The notes beneath the pieces are model-generated. The model was not told the origin of the DNA and searched no databases. It was given only the letters and a program-made list of their open reading frames with translations. DNA of 64,000 bases from Cyanobacteria bacterium SZAS-4 (lineage in GTDB: Bacteria; Cyanobacteriota; Vampirovibrionia; Obscuribacterales; Obscuribacteraceae), in assembly GCA_018266255.1 (NCBI GenBank), contig JAFEAT010000008.1:1-64000 (forward strand), read 5' to 3'. Shown one piece after another: positions 55,379 through 64,000 of this stretch. The position numbers were made by a program, and so were the translations under genes. Position 1 is the first letter of the stretch. Each line of letters opens with the position of its first letter.

Positions 55379-56605
55379 CTATTTTGTAGTTTTGAGCTTC
55401 GGTGTTGTGTGCGTGAAAGGTAAATGTTGTGTTTTTGGATTTCGTGCTGCGGGGTTCTCAGCTACCGGATTTTGAGCAGCCCGCGCTGCTTTCATTCCGG
55501 TTTCCATATTCTTTAGATTTTCCCGCATGGCAGGTGTATCGTCTAAACGTAAACACTCACTCGCAATTTGCTGCGCTTCGGCGTCTTTACCGGCGCCAAC
55601 ATAGGCCCCGTACAACAGCATTACCATGCCAGGAAATGGGTCGAAATCTTTTGCAAATTCTGTGTCAGGTCGTGGCTTTTTCAAGTCTTGAGCCTGCTTA
55701 AAATACTCGTTAACCTTTACGATTGGATTTGGATATAAGTATTTGGTGGCATCATCCCATCTAGCTTTATTGAAGATAATTGGCTCCAACAACGTCCTTT
55801 GCTTTTGAATGGTATCGCTCTCTTTTGGATCGAGTTTAGCTTTATCGAACCACGTTAGAACACGCGCGTCATCACCAAGAGCCATGTTCAAAATGATCCA
55901 ATCTTGTCGATTGTTCGTCCTTTCAGCTTCGTTTCTCAGTTCGCTAAACTTTGCTTTCCCTTCTGGATAAGTAGCAAAAAGTCTCTTTAGCTCTACCGGC
56001 ACAGCGGCCTGTCTGATCGGAGAGACGTTTGGATCCGTGCTGGAAGCGTTGTTCCAAATCCAAATGTATTCATCGATAGCCTCTGCGTTTTTTCCAGCTG
56101 ACTGTAATTCGCGTGCTTTACCGAGGTGATCGAAAACTGCGTTACCTGCGTCTTGTTCTTTTGCTAAATCCTGTGCAGTCTTGCCACTCTTTGCACCTTC
56201 CAGCCAACGAAGAAGTTCAGACGCATCCATATAACCAACTTGTCGTCCAAATTCAGCAGAGGTATTTTTAGGAGTGAATAAAACCAGTGTCGGCATCGCT
56301 TCAATCGACAGGGATGATTTTACTTTTGTGTCATGGTCGACATCGATTTGCACTGCGATGGCGTTTTCTTTGATCCAGTTTTGTACGTCTGAATTGGTCC
56401 ATGTTGATTTTTCCATCTGCCGACACGGCGGGCACCAACTTGCGGTGAAATCGACCAGAAATAGTTTGCCTTCTCTCAGCGCCTGTTGTTTCGCCTGCTC
56501 GAATGGTGTTTCTGAAAAAACATCTGCATGTGACCAGGCTGCTGGTGTGGAGCAAAGTGCAACCAAGCCTGCCAGTGCTATTCGATTCCAAATATTTCTG
56601 CTCAT
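55379..56605 (-). CDS. Exported thioredoxin-domain protein with helical tail
   Basis: A 408-residue protein. The signal peptide ends near AAWSHA (residue 27). A thioredoxin domain (about 33-140) has WCPPC with Cys58 and Cys61 and cis-Pro in IEAMPTLVLF. The remaining 250 residues are helical, TPR-like in spacing (KARELQSAGKNAEAIDEYIWI). It is a candidate disulfide reductase or DsbD-like partner outside the cytoplasm. It lies convergent with the OPA gene and divergent from the class C beta-lactamase gene. Confidence 0.85.
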   Translation of the reverse strand: MSRNIWNRIALAGLVALCSTPAAWSHADVFSETPFEQAKQQALREGKLFLVDFTASWCPPCRQMEKSTWTNSDVQNWIKENAIAVQIDVDHDTKVKSSLSIEAMPTLVLFTPKNTSAEFGRQVGYMDASELLRWLEGAKSGKTAQDLAKEQDAGNAVFDHLGKARELQSAGKNAEAIDEYIWIWNNASSTDPNVSPIRQAAVPVELKRLFATYPEGKAKFSELRNEAERTNNRQDWIILNMALGDDARVLTWFDKAKLDPKESDTIQKQRTLLEPIIFNKARWDDATKYLYPNPIVKVNEYFKQAQDLKKPRPDTEFAKDFDPFPGMVMLLYGAYVGAGKDAEAQQIASECLRLDDTPAMRENLKNMETGMKAARAAQNPVAENPAARNPKTQHLPFTHTTPKLKTTK

Positions 56606-56751
56606 GGAATTACTAAGTCCTTCAAAACATCGTAATCATTCGGTTCTACGTCTTCTACTGTTCAGGTTGGCAATTATAGGGGACTTTTTCCAATTTAGAG
56701 TGCTTGAGTGACGCTGTATCCTATACTGGCAAAGGTTTGAGGCATCTAAAA

Positions 56752-57918
56752 TTGAAAAAACTATGGTCTGTTACCACGTCAGTTGGATTAGCGCTTAGCT
56801 TGTCCACATTAGCCGTTGGTGCAGCAACAGGTGAGCAAGAAGAAATCAAGAAGATCGTCGATGCGTCGATAATTCCTCTAATGAAAAAGTCTCGCATCGC
56901 TGGAATGGCTGTGGGAATCTCGACCAAAGGAAAACACTATGTCTTCAATTATGGAGTGGTTTCGGTTTCCACCAAAAAGCCTGTATCCGATAATTCTCTC
57001 TTTGAAATTGGTTCAGTCTCAAAGACCATGACTGGAACGCTGGCATCATATGCGCAGGTAACAGGCAAACTTTCATTCTCGGATAAGACGAGCAAATATC
57101 TTCCCGAACTGAAAGGCACCAGATTTGGTGATTTAAGTCTTTTGAATTTAGCCACGCATACTTCTGGTGGACTTCCTTTGCAGTTACCGCAGAGCGTCAC
57201 TAGCAATGTTGAGTTGATGCAGTTTCTAAAACTTTGGAAGCCTAAGCGCAAGCCTGGTACAGTCAGGAACTATGCGAATCCAGGCATTGGTATGCTTGGT
57301 TTTATCACGGCAAAATGCATGAATCAAAAGTTTGAAGATTTGATGCAAACGACTTTGTTCAGCGCCCTCGGTATGAGTAACAGTTACATCAAAATTCCAG
57401 CGGCGGAAGTTTCGAACTATGTGCAAGGGTATACCGAGAGTGATGCGCCGGTGCGCATGACGAGCGGTCTGTTGTCATCGGAGGCATACGGTGTGAAGAC
57501 AACGGCCTCCGATATGATTCGATTTATCGATGCGAATATGAATGATGCTAAGACGGATGATAAATTACAACGTGCAATTTTAGACACACATACAGGTTAT
57601 TTCAAAACAAAGGCAATGACTCAAGATGTAATTTGGGAGCAGTACCCGGTTCCTGTTCAGCAAAATCTCTTGTTGGATGGCAATTCGAAATCTATGATTT
57701 ATGATGCTAATGCTGTAACTCAAGTAATACCGCCGGAAAAGCCTCGGTCAGACGTTTGGATCAATAAGACAGGCTCCACTGCTGGTTTTGGAACGTATGT
57801 CGCTTTCGTTCCAAAAGATCAAACGGGTATTGTTCTTCTGGCTAACAAAGCTTACCCAATTTCACAACGTCTCATTGCTGCTCAAGAAATTTTGAAACAA
57901 GTGGCTGCTCGGAATTGA
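56752..57918 (+). CDS. Class C beta-lactamase (AmpC-like)
   Basis: A 388-residue exported enzyme. The signal peptide (LKKLWSVTTSVGLALSLSTL, cleavage about VGAATG) precedes the full active-site set of class C: Ser88 and Lys91 (SVSK), Tyr174-Ala-Asn176 (YAN) and Lys339-Thr-Gly341 (KTG), followed by GFGTYVAFVP. All three motifs are at typical distances, so it should open beta-lactam rings or act on D-Ala-D-Ala peptides. The TTG at 56752 has GAGG nine bases upstream; an upstream TTG at 56704 gives a polar, signal-less extension. No ampR regulator lies beside it. Confidence 0.9.
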   Translation: MKKLWSVTTSVGLALSLSTLAVGAATGEQEEIKKIVDASIIPLMKKSRIAGMAVGISTKGKHYVFNYGVVSVSTKKPVSDNSLFEIGSVSKTMTGTLASYAQVTGKLSFSDKTSKYLPELKGTRFGDLSLLNLATHTSGGLPLQLPQSVTSNVELMQFLKLWKPKRKPGTVRNYANPGIGMLGFITAKCMNQKFEDLMQTTLFSALGMSNSYIKIPAAEVSNYVQGYTESDAPVRMTSGLLSSEAYGVKTTASDMIRFIDANMNDAKTDDKLQRAILDTHTGYFKTKAMTQDVIWEQYPVPVQQNLLLDGNSKSMIYDANAVTQVIPPEKPRSDVWINKTGSTAGFGTYVAFVPKDQTGIVLLANKAYPISQRLIAAQEILKQVAARN

Positions 57919-57964
57919 GCCGGCGATTTGAATTAATTAAGAACATTCGAGTGTTCATCCGATC

Positions 57965-59146
57965 CTACCGTGTCCATGGCGATTGAATATGCTCGCCGCC
58001 GCAAATCAGTGACTGACAGAGCATGTAACCTATTTCAAGTGGATTCTTGTCGGTGTACGGCGACGTACCAAGCGGACCAATGTTTTGATCGAGGGTTCGA
58101 TAGAGATTGTAGTCCTTCATGTGATCTGCAGAGCCTGCAGCATCTTTTTCAAATTGAATGAAAGTGTTGCCGTCTGGAGTCAATCCAAATAGAACCGCGC
58201 TGTTATCTGGTCCAGTGATGATTTGATATTGTTCGGTTTTGGTGCCCGGGTAGTGCGATGAACCGCGTTCTTTGACGGGATATTCGTTAATTAGTTGGCG
58301 ATAAAGTGCTCCGCCGTCACCGCTGTTGGTGCCGTCTCCGCCGAAGACAATATGCGAGCCATACAGTGCATCGACATCATCGATTCCAAGTTTGTTCAGT
58401 TCTGAAAGTAATTTCTGACCGTCAGGATTTAAAAATCCATTCTTCCCCGCTAGGTTTTCTAATCTTTCGTTTTCTACTGAGTGGTCGTTGGAGTCAGGGT
58501 AGAGTTTTAGATCGCCAAATTGATCGGGGGTGACCGTTTTGTACGAACCATCTAATTGGCAAACAATCACGTTGTCCGTCTGGGTTTCTTTGTAACTGAA
58601 GGTGCCATCTGGCGTAACGTTGACGTTGCTGATGTGGGCTGGTTTTCCGTCTGGACCAGTCCAGTCACCGCTGGGGTCGCGCATGTACTGCTTTCCTGTT
58701 CGATCAGTGAATCTGATTAGCTCTTTGTCTTTGTAGCCGAAGTGACGAGTGCTACCGTCTCCGTATTGCAAGACACTTGGCTTGCCGTGTACGTCCAGGG
58801 TGACGTCCATCTGACCTAAACAATCGAGAGGTTGCGTGCTACCTTTTTCTATCCCTGTGGTGGCTTGAGGCTTATCGTCTCCGCGGCCGGTCAAGATGCT
58901 AATGATTTTGTTGTAGCCATCTTTGATTTCTGTAAATATGTCTGAGAAAGTTATGACATGGTCGTTTTCATGGTCTGATTCTGTGTCGCAACTGGTTCCG
59001 CTGGTTTGATCGCGAGAGTCGTTCGCGCTTGCCCGACTGCGGTTCAAGACTTCGTTCCAAATTTCGTGCGACAGGTTGTGATCGGAGTTTGCGTCTGCAG
59101 GCGACGATGCTCCTCTGTCGCAAGAACGATCTAGTGTAGTGCTCAT
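57965..59146 (-). CDS. Leaderless protein with YD-repeat-like strands
   Basis: A 393-residue protein. The first 70 residues are polar (Asp/Ser/Asn, charged) with no signal. About 75-215 shows paired strands of the YD/RHS type (LDVHGKPSVLQYGDGSTRHF, GKPAHISNVNVTPDGTFSY); the C-terminal half (225-393) is unlike any family I know and contains GGDGTNSGDGGALYRQLI. It resembles the beta-rich part of the giant protein at 7035. I take the Met at 59146 as start because the ATG at 59194 adds a basic stretch without a ribosome site; both are possible. Confidence 0.75.
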   Translation of the reverse strand: MSTTLDRSCDRGASSPADANSDHNLSHEIWNEVLNRSRASANDSRDQTSGTSCDTESDHENDHVITFSDIFTEIKDGYNKIISILTGRGDDKPQATTGIEKGSTQPLDCLGQMDVTLDVHGKPSVLQYGDGSTRHFGYKDKELIRFTDRTGKQYMRDPSGDWTGPDGKPAHISNVNVTPDGTFSYKETQTDNVIVCQLDGSYKTVTPDQFGDLKLYPDSNDHSVENERLENLAGKNGFLNPDGQKLLSELNKLGIDDVDALYGSHIVFGGDGTNSGDGGALYRQLINEYPVKERGSSHYPGTKTEQYQIITGPDNSAVLFGLTPDGNTFIQFEKDAAGSADHMKDYNLYRTLDQNIGPLGTSPYTDKNPLEIGYMLCQSLICGGEHIQSPWTR

Positions 59147-59274
59147 CGTAAGCAGATCTCTTATGTCGGGGCTAAGACTCACTTTAAAACCCAAATGTGG
59201 CCGAAGTGTGGCATGGAGGGGTGAATTTAATGTGCGTTGCCAATTTTTGCTCGAAACCGGGCTAAAATCAGTGC

Positions 59275-59682
59275 ATGAACCTTATCTCGAAGTTAGTATC
59301 ACTATTGAATTTTGGCACCTTGTCCAACGCAACCCCGCTCCCTGAGGGCTGGTTCGACACGTTTGACGGCGCCGCTGAAGCAGCAAAGCAGTCCGGAAAG
59401 CTTGTGATGGTAAAGGTTCACGCCGATTGGTGTGGATACTGCAAGAATTTCGATCGAGAAGTCGATACGAGCCCACTTTTATCGACCTATGTGAACGAAA
59501 ATTTCGTCGGAGCAAGAATTAAAGAAGGCACTGACGAGGGCAAAAAACTGAAGAAGACCTACAAGATTGTTGCCTATCCAGCCTTTCTCATTTTTCGCAA
59601 CGGCGAATTCGTGGGAAAAGTGAGAGGCTATCGGAGTGTCACTGAATTTTTGGATGCAGTGAAGGCGTTGTTGCTAAAATAA
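59275..59682 (+). CDS. Thioredoxin-like protein (cytoplasmic)
   Basis: A 135-residue single-domain thioredoxin with active site ADWCGYC (Cys53, Cys56), KNFDREV following, and cis-Pro in IVAYPAFLIF. There is no signal peptide; the N-terminus is slightly hydrophobic but short. The WCGYC dipeptide and length fit the thioredoxin/Dsb-like thiol reductases rather than the classical WCGPC. It is followed 43 bases later by an exported protein on the same strand, so the two may be in an operon. Confidence 0.88.
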   Translation: MNLISKLVSLLNFGTLSNATPLPEGWFDTFDGAAEAAKQSGKLVMVKVHADWCGYCKNFDREVDTSPLLSTYVNENFVGARIKEGTDEGKKLKKTYKIVAYPAFLIFRNGEFVGKVRGYRSVTEFLDAVKALLLK

Positions 59683-59725
59683 TCTTCTCTCTCAAAAGCT
59701 TCTGAAATCGATAAAAGGGAATGTA

Positions 59726-60793
59726 GTGAAGACAATTGATGTCATGCTTTTGGCCGCTTTTTTGCTTTGTGCCGAAACATTTGCAGGTGATGCACTCGCG
59801 CAGCCATCAAAATATGTCAGCATTTTTGTAAAACAAGATAGTGCGGGAAGTCTGTCGCATTTCAAAGATGCTAACCTGAATTTTGAATTTGACTATCCTC
59901 GAGCATTAGTCAAAATGCCTGATTCGGAAAAAGACCTGATCGTCAAATTAGGTGGGCTAGCAAATCAAAAACATGTGGAATTGAAATTCACCAGGCTACC
60001 AGATGCACCTGACCTGCGCATTGCGGAACAATTGATCACCTCAAATTTTCAAAAGGCATTAGCCGGCTGCAGTGTGTCTGGTAAACGCAACATTCGTTTT
60101 GGAAAGGGACTGACATTCACCGGATCAGAGACGCTGTTTCACTTTCGTATGGGTGACGAGCTTTTTGCTACACGAATTGTTTTGCTTTCTAATCGCGATC
60201 AAACTTATCTCATTTCTTTTGTCAGCACCGCCAATGATGATGCAACGGCCAAACTAATTTTCGAACAAGTTCTCTCCAGCATTCAGCAACAAAGTGCTTC
60301 GACGCAACCACAAACGCAAGTCAGAAGTGATAGCTGGTCGTTTGAAAAGTTCAACGATCCATCGAGGCAAGTTGCTTTTGACTATCCTCAGGGGTGGAAA
60401 CAAGAGCACGATCCCGGCAAAGAATTTGAGCTGAAATTTCGAGGCGCAAACAAAGATGGTCTCGGCGGTGAATTGGTAGTGTCACGATTGGAGCGAAATC
60501 CGGCGCTAACGCTTGATCAGTTTTTTGAGACTTACGAGCAAACCTATCTCAAACCTCTGAAAAATTATCAGAGACTATCGTCAAGTCATGGCACGTTTGG
60601 AATATCGCGGCAAGAAGGATCGATGACGTCGTCAACGTTCACTGCTGAAGGGCATCAGTTTCGACATTTAACCGCATTTTTTGCTGAAGGCAAATACTAT
60701 TACGCAGTTGCCCTCACAGGTGGCTTGTGGAGTGAGCGTGAGATGCGGTCAGTTTTCGATCGAATTCTGGCGAGCTTTAAAGTTAGCGAATGA
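59726..60793 (+). CDS. Exported protein with two PsbP-like repeats
   Basis: A 355-residue protein with a signal peptide (hydrophobic 7-22, cleavage near ALAQP). It contains two copies of a PsbP/Mog1-like module: first about 40-185 (NFEFDYPRALVKM...), second about 205-350 (QVAFDYPQGWKQEHDPGKEF...). The matching FDYP stretches mark each copy. Such domains occur in cyanobacterial lumenal proteins and in unrelated bacterial lipid or surface proteins; here no photosystem gene is near. The start is GTG. Function unknown. Confidence 0.75.
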   Translation: MKTIDVMLLAAFLLCAETFAGDALAQPSKYVSIFVKQDSAGSLSHFKDANLNFEFDYPRALVKMPDSEKDLIVKLGGLANQKHVELKFTRLPDAPDLRIAEQLITSNFQKALAGCSVSGKRNIRFGKGLTFTGSETLFHFRMGDELFATRIVLLSNRDQTYLISFVSTANDDATAKLIFEQVLSSIQQQSASTQPQTQVRSDSWSFEKFNDPSRQVAFDYPQGWKQEHDPGKEFELKFRGANKDGLGGELVVSRLERNPALTLDQFFETYEQTYLKPLKNYQRLSSSHGTFGISRQEGSMTSSTFTAEGHQFRHLTAFFAEGKYYYAVALTGGLWSEREMRSVFDRILASFKVSE

Positions 60794-60826
60794 GATCGCT
60801 TCAATAAATTACCCAGGACTACAAGA

Positions 60827-61855
60827 TCAGCTTTTTAGCAAACCCAGGTCGATCAAACTTTGACCGCTTGCAATGATGCTTTCTTCGTTTGACAGCGGCG
60901 ACCAACCAAGTAATCGTGAAGCCTTCTCATGTGTTGCATTTCGCCGCACTCCTAACTGTGGCACCACGTCCTTAAATTTGGGCACGAAAAGCACCATGAT
61001 TTTCATAACCCAATCTGGCATTTCTGATTTTGGTGCTTTGGCCGCATACTCACCAAATTTTTCTCTCAATATTATCGCTGCGTCCAGAACCGAAAGTTCA
61101 GGTCCGGCAATTGCCAAAAAGCGCTGACCATTTGCTTCTGGTCTAGTCATCGCGAGTAGATGCAGGTCTGCAACATCACGAACATCGACTGCACCAAAAT
61201 AAATTCGCGGCGCCGCCGGTAACGCGCCTTCCAAAATCTGTTTGATGATACCGATTGACGATGAAAAATCTGCTCCCAGGGCTGGGCCAAAAATGCCCAC
61301 CGGGTTCACTGTAGATAGTTCCAGACCATTGCCTTCCTTTTCGATAAAATCCCAGGCTGCTCGCTCCGCCAGTGTTTTGGATTTTGTGTAAGGTTGCACG
61401 TCGGAGCCATTCACATTGGTCCAATCACTTTCGTCGAAATTGTACTTTCCCTTCTGTCCGTATCCGATCGCCGCAAAAGACGACGTCACCACAACACGTT
61501 TCACATTGCAATCGCGTGCGGCTCTCAAGACGCGCAAAGTTCCTTCTCTCGCAGGCACAATCAGTTCATCTTCGTGCTTCGGACTTTCAATCGGAAACGG
61601 AGAAGCAACGTGCATAACATATTCGCATCCGGCAGTGGCTTCTTTCCAACCGGCATCTTTCGTCAAATCGGCAGCGAAAAACGAGAGATTATTTCCTTCG
61701 TTTTGAATTCCTCCGACACTAAGCATTTTGCGCACATCAGGTTCGCGTTTCAAATCCCTGACAGTGGTACGAACAGTGTATCCAGCCTTCAATAGTTTGA
61801 TGATGAGGTGACTACCGACAAAACCGGAGCCGCCTGTAACCAATACATTACTCAT
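60827..61855 (-). CDS. NAD(P)-dependent epimerase/reductase (extended SDR)
   Basis: A 342-residue enzyme of the extended short-chain dehydrogenase family, close in pattern to dihydroflavonol-4-reductase/cinnamoyl-CoA-reductase-like proteins. The nucleotide motif is VLVTGGSGFVGSHL at the N-terminus, with RDLKREPD binding the cofactor and YTKSKTLAE holding the catalytic Tyr and Lys. It probably reduces a carbonyl in a small molecule or sugar. The start at 61855 fits the family; the one at 61870 adds five residues. It is divergent from the kinase operon at 62042. Confidence 0.92.
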   Translation of the reverse strand: MSNVLVTGGSGFVGSHLIIKLLKAGYTVRTTVRDLKREPDVRKMLSVGGIQNEGNNLSFFAADLTKDAGWKEATAGCEYVMHVASPFPIESPKHEDELIVPAREGTLRVLRAARDCNVKRVVVTSSFAAIGYGQKGKYNFDESDWTNVNGSDVQPYTKSKTLAERAAWDFIEKEGNGLELSTVNPVGIFGPALGADFSSSIGIIKQILEGALPAAPRIYFGAVDVRDVADLHLLAMTRPEANGQRFLAIAGPELSVLDAAIILREKFGEYAAKAPKSEMPDWVMKIMVLFVPKFKDVVPQLGVRRNATHEKASRLLGWSPLSNEESIIASGQSLIDLGLLKS

Positions 61856-62041
61856 TTTGTTTGCTCTCACGTTAACGGAACAACTGTAGCAGACAGCTGT
61901 TTGGATGTTTTGACTTCCTCTTCTGTAAGGCGTCAGAATGTATACTCTCGTCTACGTCATTTTGCTCATTTATTACTTTGCATGTGCTATAAAAGGTGCA
62001 TCAGGGTGGGGCGATGCCGCGCCTGTCAGCCCAGGGCATTG

Positions 62042-63136
62042 ATGATTCTCGAACCAATTCATTCCAATAAGCTCTTTCAATCAATTCTTGATTGTGTCGG
62101 TCTCGGCATTCTGGTTGTTGACATTGAAGGTCGGGTCATACTGATCAACCCCGTCGCAGTAAGTCTCCTTGGAGCCAACATTTCTGGGACTAGTCCTGTT
62201 AACTGGTCGGCAACGTACGGTATCTTTCAGAATGAATTAGAGACGCCTTTACCGGACGACTTTAACCCGATTTTCTCGGCCATGCGCGGTGAACTCGTCA
62301 ATGCATTGGAAGTGTACGTGCGCAACGACAAATTTGTGGTGGGTGGTTGGTGCAGTATCAATGTTCGCCCCCTGTTTGATGACCATTCAGTGCATATCGG
62401 CGGGGTTATCGTCATCCAAGATGTGACCGATGCAAAGCGACTATCGACTGATTTAGAGCGTTCCAATCGCGACCTGCAGGAGTTCGCTTACGTAGCAGCA
62501 CATGACTTGCAAGAACCGCTACGCACCATCACAGGATTCGGAGATCTGCTGGAAGCAAATACCCGCGACAAACTCGATGGAAAGTCAGCCGATCAGTTGA
62601 GGCGAATGCTTGCTGCAGCGAAGCGGATGCAAACTTTGATATCAGCAGTATTGCTTTATGCTCGAGTCGAGACGAAGGCAAAACCACCTGTGGTCTGCAG
62701 CTCCAAAGCACTCATTGACGACGCGATTAGCGATTTGAATTCCAAAATCAATGACAGCAAGGCAACTGTGCAAGTTGAAGTAAATTCCAAAGTGCTGGTT
62801 GATGCCTCTCAAGTTACTCAATTATTTCAAAACATCATCGCCAACTCGATCAAATATCGGAGCGACCAGCCTCCATTGATCAAAATTACAGAGAGAGCTA
62901 TTGGTGCGTTCATTGAGTTTACCGTAACGGACAACGGCATTGGATTTGATATGCCGTATGCCGACAAAATATTTGTTTTGTTCAAACGATTGCACAACAA
63001 AGATTCTTACGAAGGTGCCGGAGTTGGACTCTCAGTCTGCAAAAAAATAGTCGAACGACACGGAGGCGTTATCCGTGCACACTCCAAATCAGGAGCAGGA
63101 GCTACTTTCACATTCACTTTACCCCGTGCACGTTAA
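62042..63136 (+). CDS. PAS histidine kinase of the phytochrome-like type
   Basis: A 364-residue soluble kinase. A PAS domain (about 10-130) senses an unknown signal. HisKA has His154 in FAYVAAHDLQEPLRTITGF, a sequence typical of cyanobacterial Cph1-type and related kinases. The ATPase domain has intact NIIANSIKYRS, DNGIGFD and GAGVGLSV boxes. No GAF/PHY domain is present, so it is not a true phytochrome. I take ATG at 62042 with AGGG five bases upstream; the frame opens at 61808 but overlaps the divergent gene. It is the first gene of an operon with two response regulators, 11 and 6 bases apart. Confidence 0.92.
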   Translation: MILEPIHSNKLFQSILDCVGLGILVVDIEGRVILINPVAVSLLGANISGTSPVNWSATYGIFQNELETPLPDDFNPIFSAMRGELVNALEVYVRNDKFVVGGWCSINVRPLFDDHSVHIGGVIVIQDVTDAKRLSTDLERSNRDLQEFAYVAAHDLQEPLRTITGFGDLLEANTRDKLDGKSADQLRRMLAAAKRMQTLISAVLLYARVETKAKPPVVCSSKALIDDAISDLNSKINDSKATVQVEVNSKVLVDASQVTQLFQNIIANSIKYRSDQPPLIKITERAIGAFIEFTVTDNGIGFDMPYADKIFVLFKRLHNKDSYEGAGVGLSVCKKIVERHGGVIRAHSKSGAGATFTFTLPRAR

Positions 63137-63147
63137 GAGGAAAATAA

Positions 63148-63582
63148 ATGCCAAGGACAATTGATATCTTGCTCGTCGACGATAACCCTGACGATGTAGA
63201 GTTGACACGGGAAGCGCTTGCTGCCAGCAAGATTCACATTGATAGCCTGAATGTCGTAGCAGATGGAGTCGAGGCTATGGCTTATTTGCGGAAGGAAGGA
63301 GCGTACGCAAATGTCACTCGACCATCTGTAATTTTTTTGGACTTGAACATGCCACGAAAAGATGGCAGGGAAGTTCTGACGGAACTCAAGGCTGATGCGA
63401 ATCTTCAAACAATTCCAGTTGTGATTCTTACAACTTCTGATGATGAAGAAGATATTTTGCGCTCGTATCAGCTTCATGCGAATTGTTACGTGCGTAAACC
63501 AGTTGATCTAGCGGGCTTGATTAAGGTGGTGCAAACCGTGCAAGATTTTTGGTTTACCGTTGTCGAATTGCCACCACGATAG
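63148..63582 (+). CDS. Rcp1-type single-domain response regulator
   Basis: A 144-residue receiver domain alone. Asp11-Asp12 and phospho-acceptor Asp65 ([12 protein letters not shown]) and Lys in YVRKPVD are intact; the N-terminus [15 protein letters not shown] is typical of the Rcp1 group, which are partners of Cph1-type kinases and have no output domain. They act by binding partner proteins or passing phosphate on. Position 11 bases after the kinase stop makes that kinase the likely donor. Confidence 0.93.
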   Translation: MPRTIDILLVDDNPDDVELTREALAASKIHIDSLNVVADGVEAMAYLRKEGAYANVTRPSVIFLDLNMPRKDGREVLTELKADANLQTIPVVILTTSDDEEDILRSYQLHANCYVRKPVDLAGLIKVVQTVQDFWFTVVELPPR

Positions 63583-63588
63583 GTTGAA

Positions 63589-64000
63589 ATGAAAGACAAA
63601 CTGTCGATCTTACTCATTGAAGACAATGAAGACGACTACATGCTAACGAAAGAAATGATTGACAGGCGAAGTTCGCTTGTATGGAAGCGCAGTGTTCCAG
63701 AAGCTCTGGACGCTTTAGAAACAGAGTCGTTTGATGCAATTCTCTTGGATCTTGGAATGCCTCATAGTGATGGCATTGAAACTTTTGAAAATCTTGTCCA
63801 GGGAATGGGACACATTCCCGTTATTGTGGTGCTTACAGGTTCGGATGATGAAGACTTAGCTAGATCCGCATTGCAGCACGGCGCACAAGACTATCTGATT
63901 AAAGGAAGAGTTGATAAGGACCTTCTTGCCCGCGCTCTCAGATACTCGATCGAACGTCATCGCATCGATACTGAACTTCGAATGACAAACGATGAGTTGG
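63589..64000 (+). CDS. Receiver-domain protein, cut by the window end
   Basis: The first 137 codons of a gene that starts six bases after the preceding stop. The receiver domain has IEDNEDD, phospho-acceptor Asp54 (LLDLGMP) and Lys in YLIKGRV. After the receiver, YSIERHRIDTELRMTNDEL begins a coiled linker like the one in the REC-kinase at 19658 (YAVERQKSNQLAAEKLRLFE), so the missing part is probably a histidine kinase. AGG lies eight bases before the ATG. Confidence 0.85.
   Translation, partial: MKDKLSILLIEDNEDDYMLTKEMIDRRSSLVWKRSVPEALDALETESFDAILLDLGMPHSDGIETFENLVQGMGHIPVIVVLTGSDDEDLARSALQHGAQDYLIKGRVDKDLLARALRYSIERHRIDTELRMTNDEL

Noticed and set aside
61808..62041. Extending the PAS kinase to the upstream ATG at 61808
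   Set aside because: This would overlap the divergent reductase gene and add a Cys/Arg-rich segment unlike any kinase; the start at 62042 has a ribosome site.

Overview
The window is a gene-dense stretch of bacterial chromosome with mixed strands, moderate GC and frequent GTG/TTG starts. I see no rRNA, tRNA, CRISPR array, phage gene or transposase. The gene content suggests a non-photosynthetic relative of Cyanobacteria, with the Obscuribacterales/Melainabacteria as my best guess. The reasons are Cph1/Rcp1-like two-component proteins, a TPR-CHAT protein, PsbP-like repeats, many REC/PAS proteins and large modular proteins that start with a polar, leaderless N-terminus. This placement is an inference from protein style; no marker gene here proves it.

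Layout. 1-19224: a segment bounded by a 208-bp inverted repeat. Each copy carries the promoter and start of the same structured RNA, and both copies point outward. Between them lie exonuclease III with a small downstream ORF, a papain-like protein, an MFS carrier, a PAS-only protein, a 2083-residue giant protein with a co-transcribed partner, a two-component system with a lipoprotein, an orphan RND-type adaptor and an NTF2-like protein. 19658-24542: a signalling island with a REC-histidine kinase, a LOV protein whose kinase domain has lost its ATP site, a REC-HTH-Ser/Thr kinase fusion and a NarL-type regulator. 25042-36788: an exported thioredoxin and lipase, a His-motif membrane protein with a small partner, an APC permease, a beta-helix protein, a POT peptide transporter, a phosphoesterase and a trypsin-like protease. 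36909-44721: a LysM protein, a second giant-protein relative, a glycosyltransferase and a DUF6745-type protein after a long untranslated stretch. 44752-53038: an NTF2-like protein, class I fumarase, a serine hydrolase, an exported TPR-CHAT protein of 1493 residues and a probable broken gene. 53015-61855: a choline-kinase-like protein, an organophosphate antiporter, thioredoxins, a class C beta-lactamase, a YD-repeat-like leaderless protein, a PsbP-like protein and a reductase. 62042-64000: a PAS histidine kinase, an Rcp1-type regulator and the start of another REC protein, in one operon.

How the parts relate. Three themes recur. First, phosphorelay and kinase signalling, with unusual domain combinations at 20916 and 22251. 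Second, a set of proteins without Sec signals but with extracellular-type modules (papain-like, trypsin-like, beta-helix, LysM, YD-like). Two of them share an undescribed Gly-rich domain and two share a papain-like domain, which suggests a common export or surface system. Third, cell-envelope and thiol chemistry (exported thioredoxins, penicillin-recognising hydrolases, a lipase). The most interesting parts for follow-up are the LOV pseudokinase island, the outward-facing duplicated RNA and the leaderless protein family.
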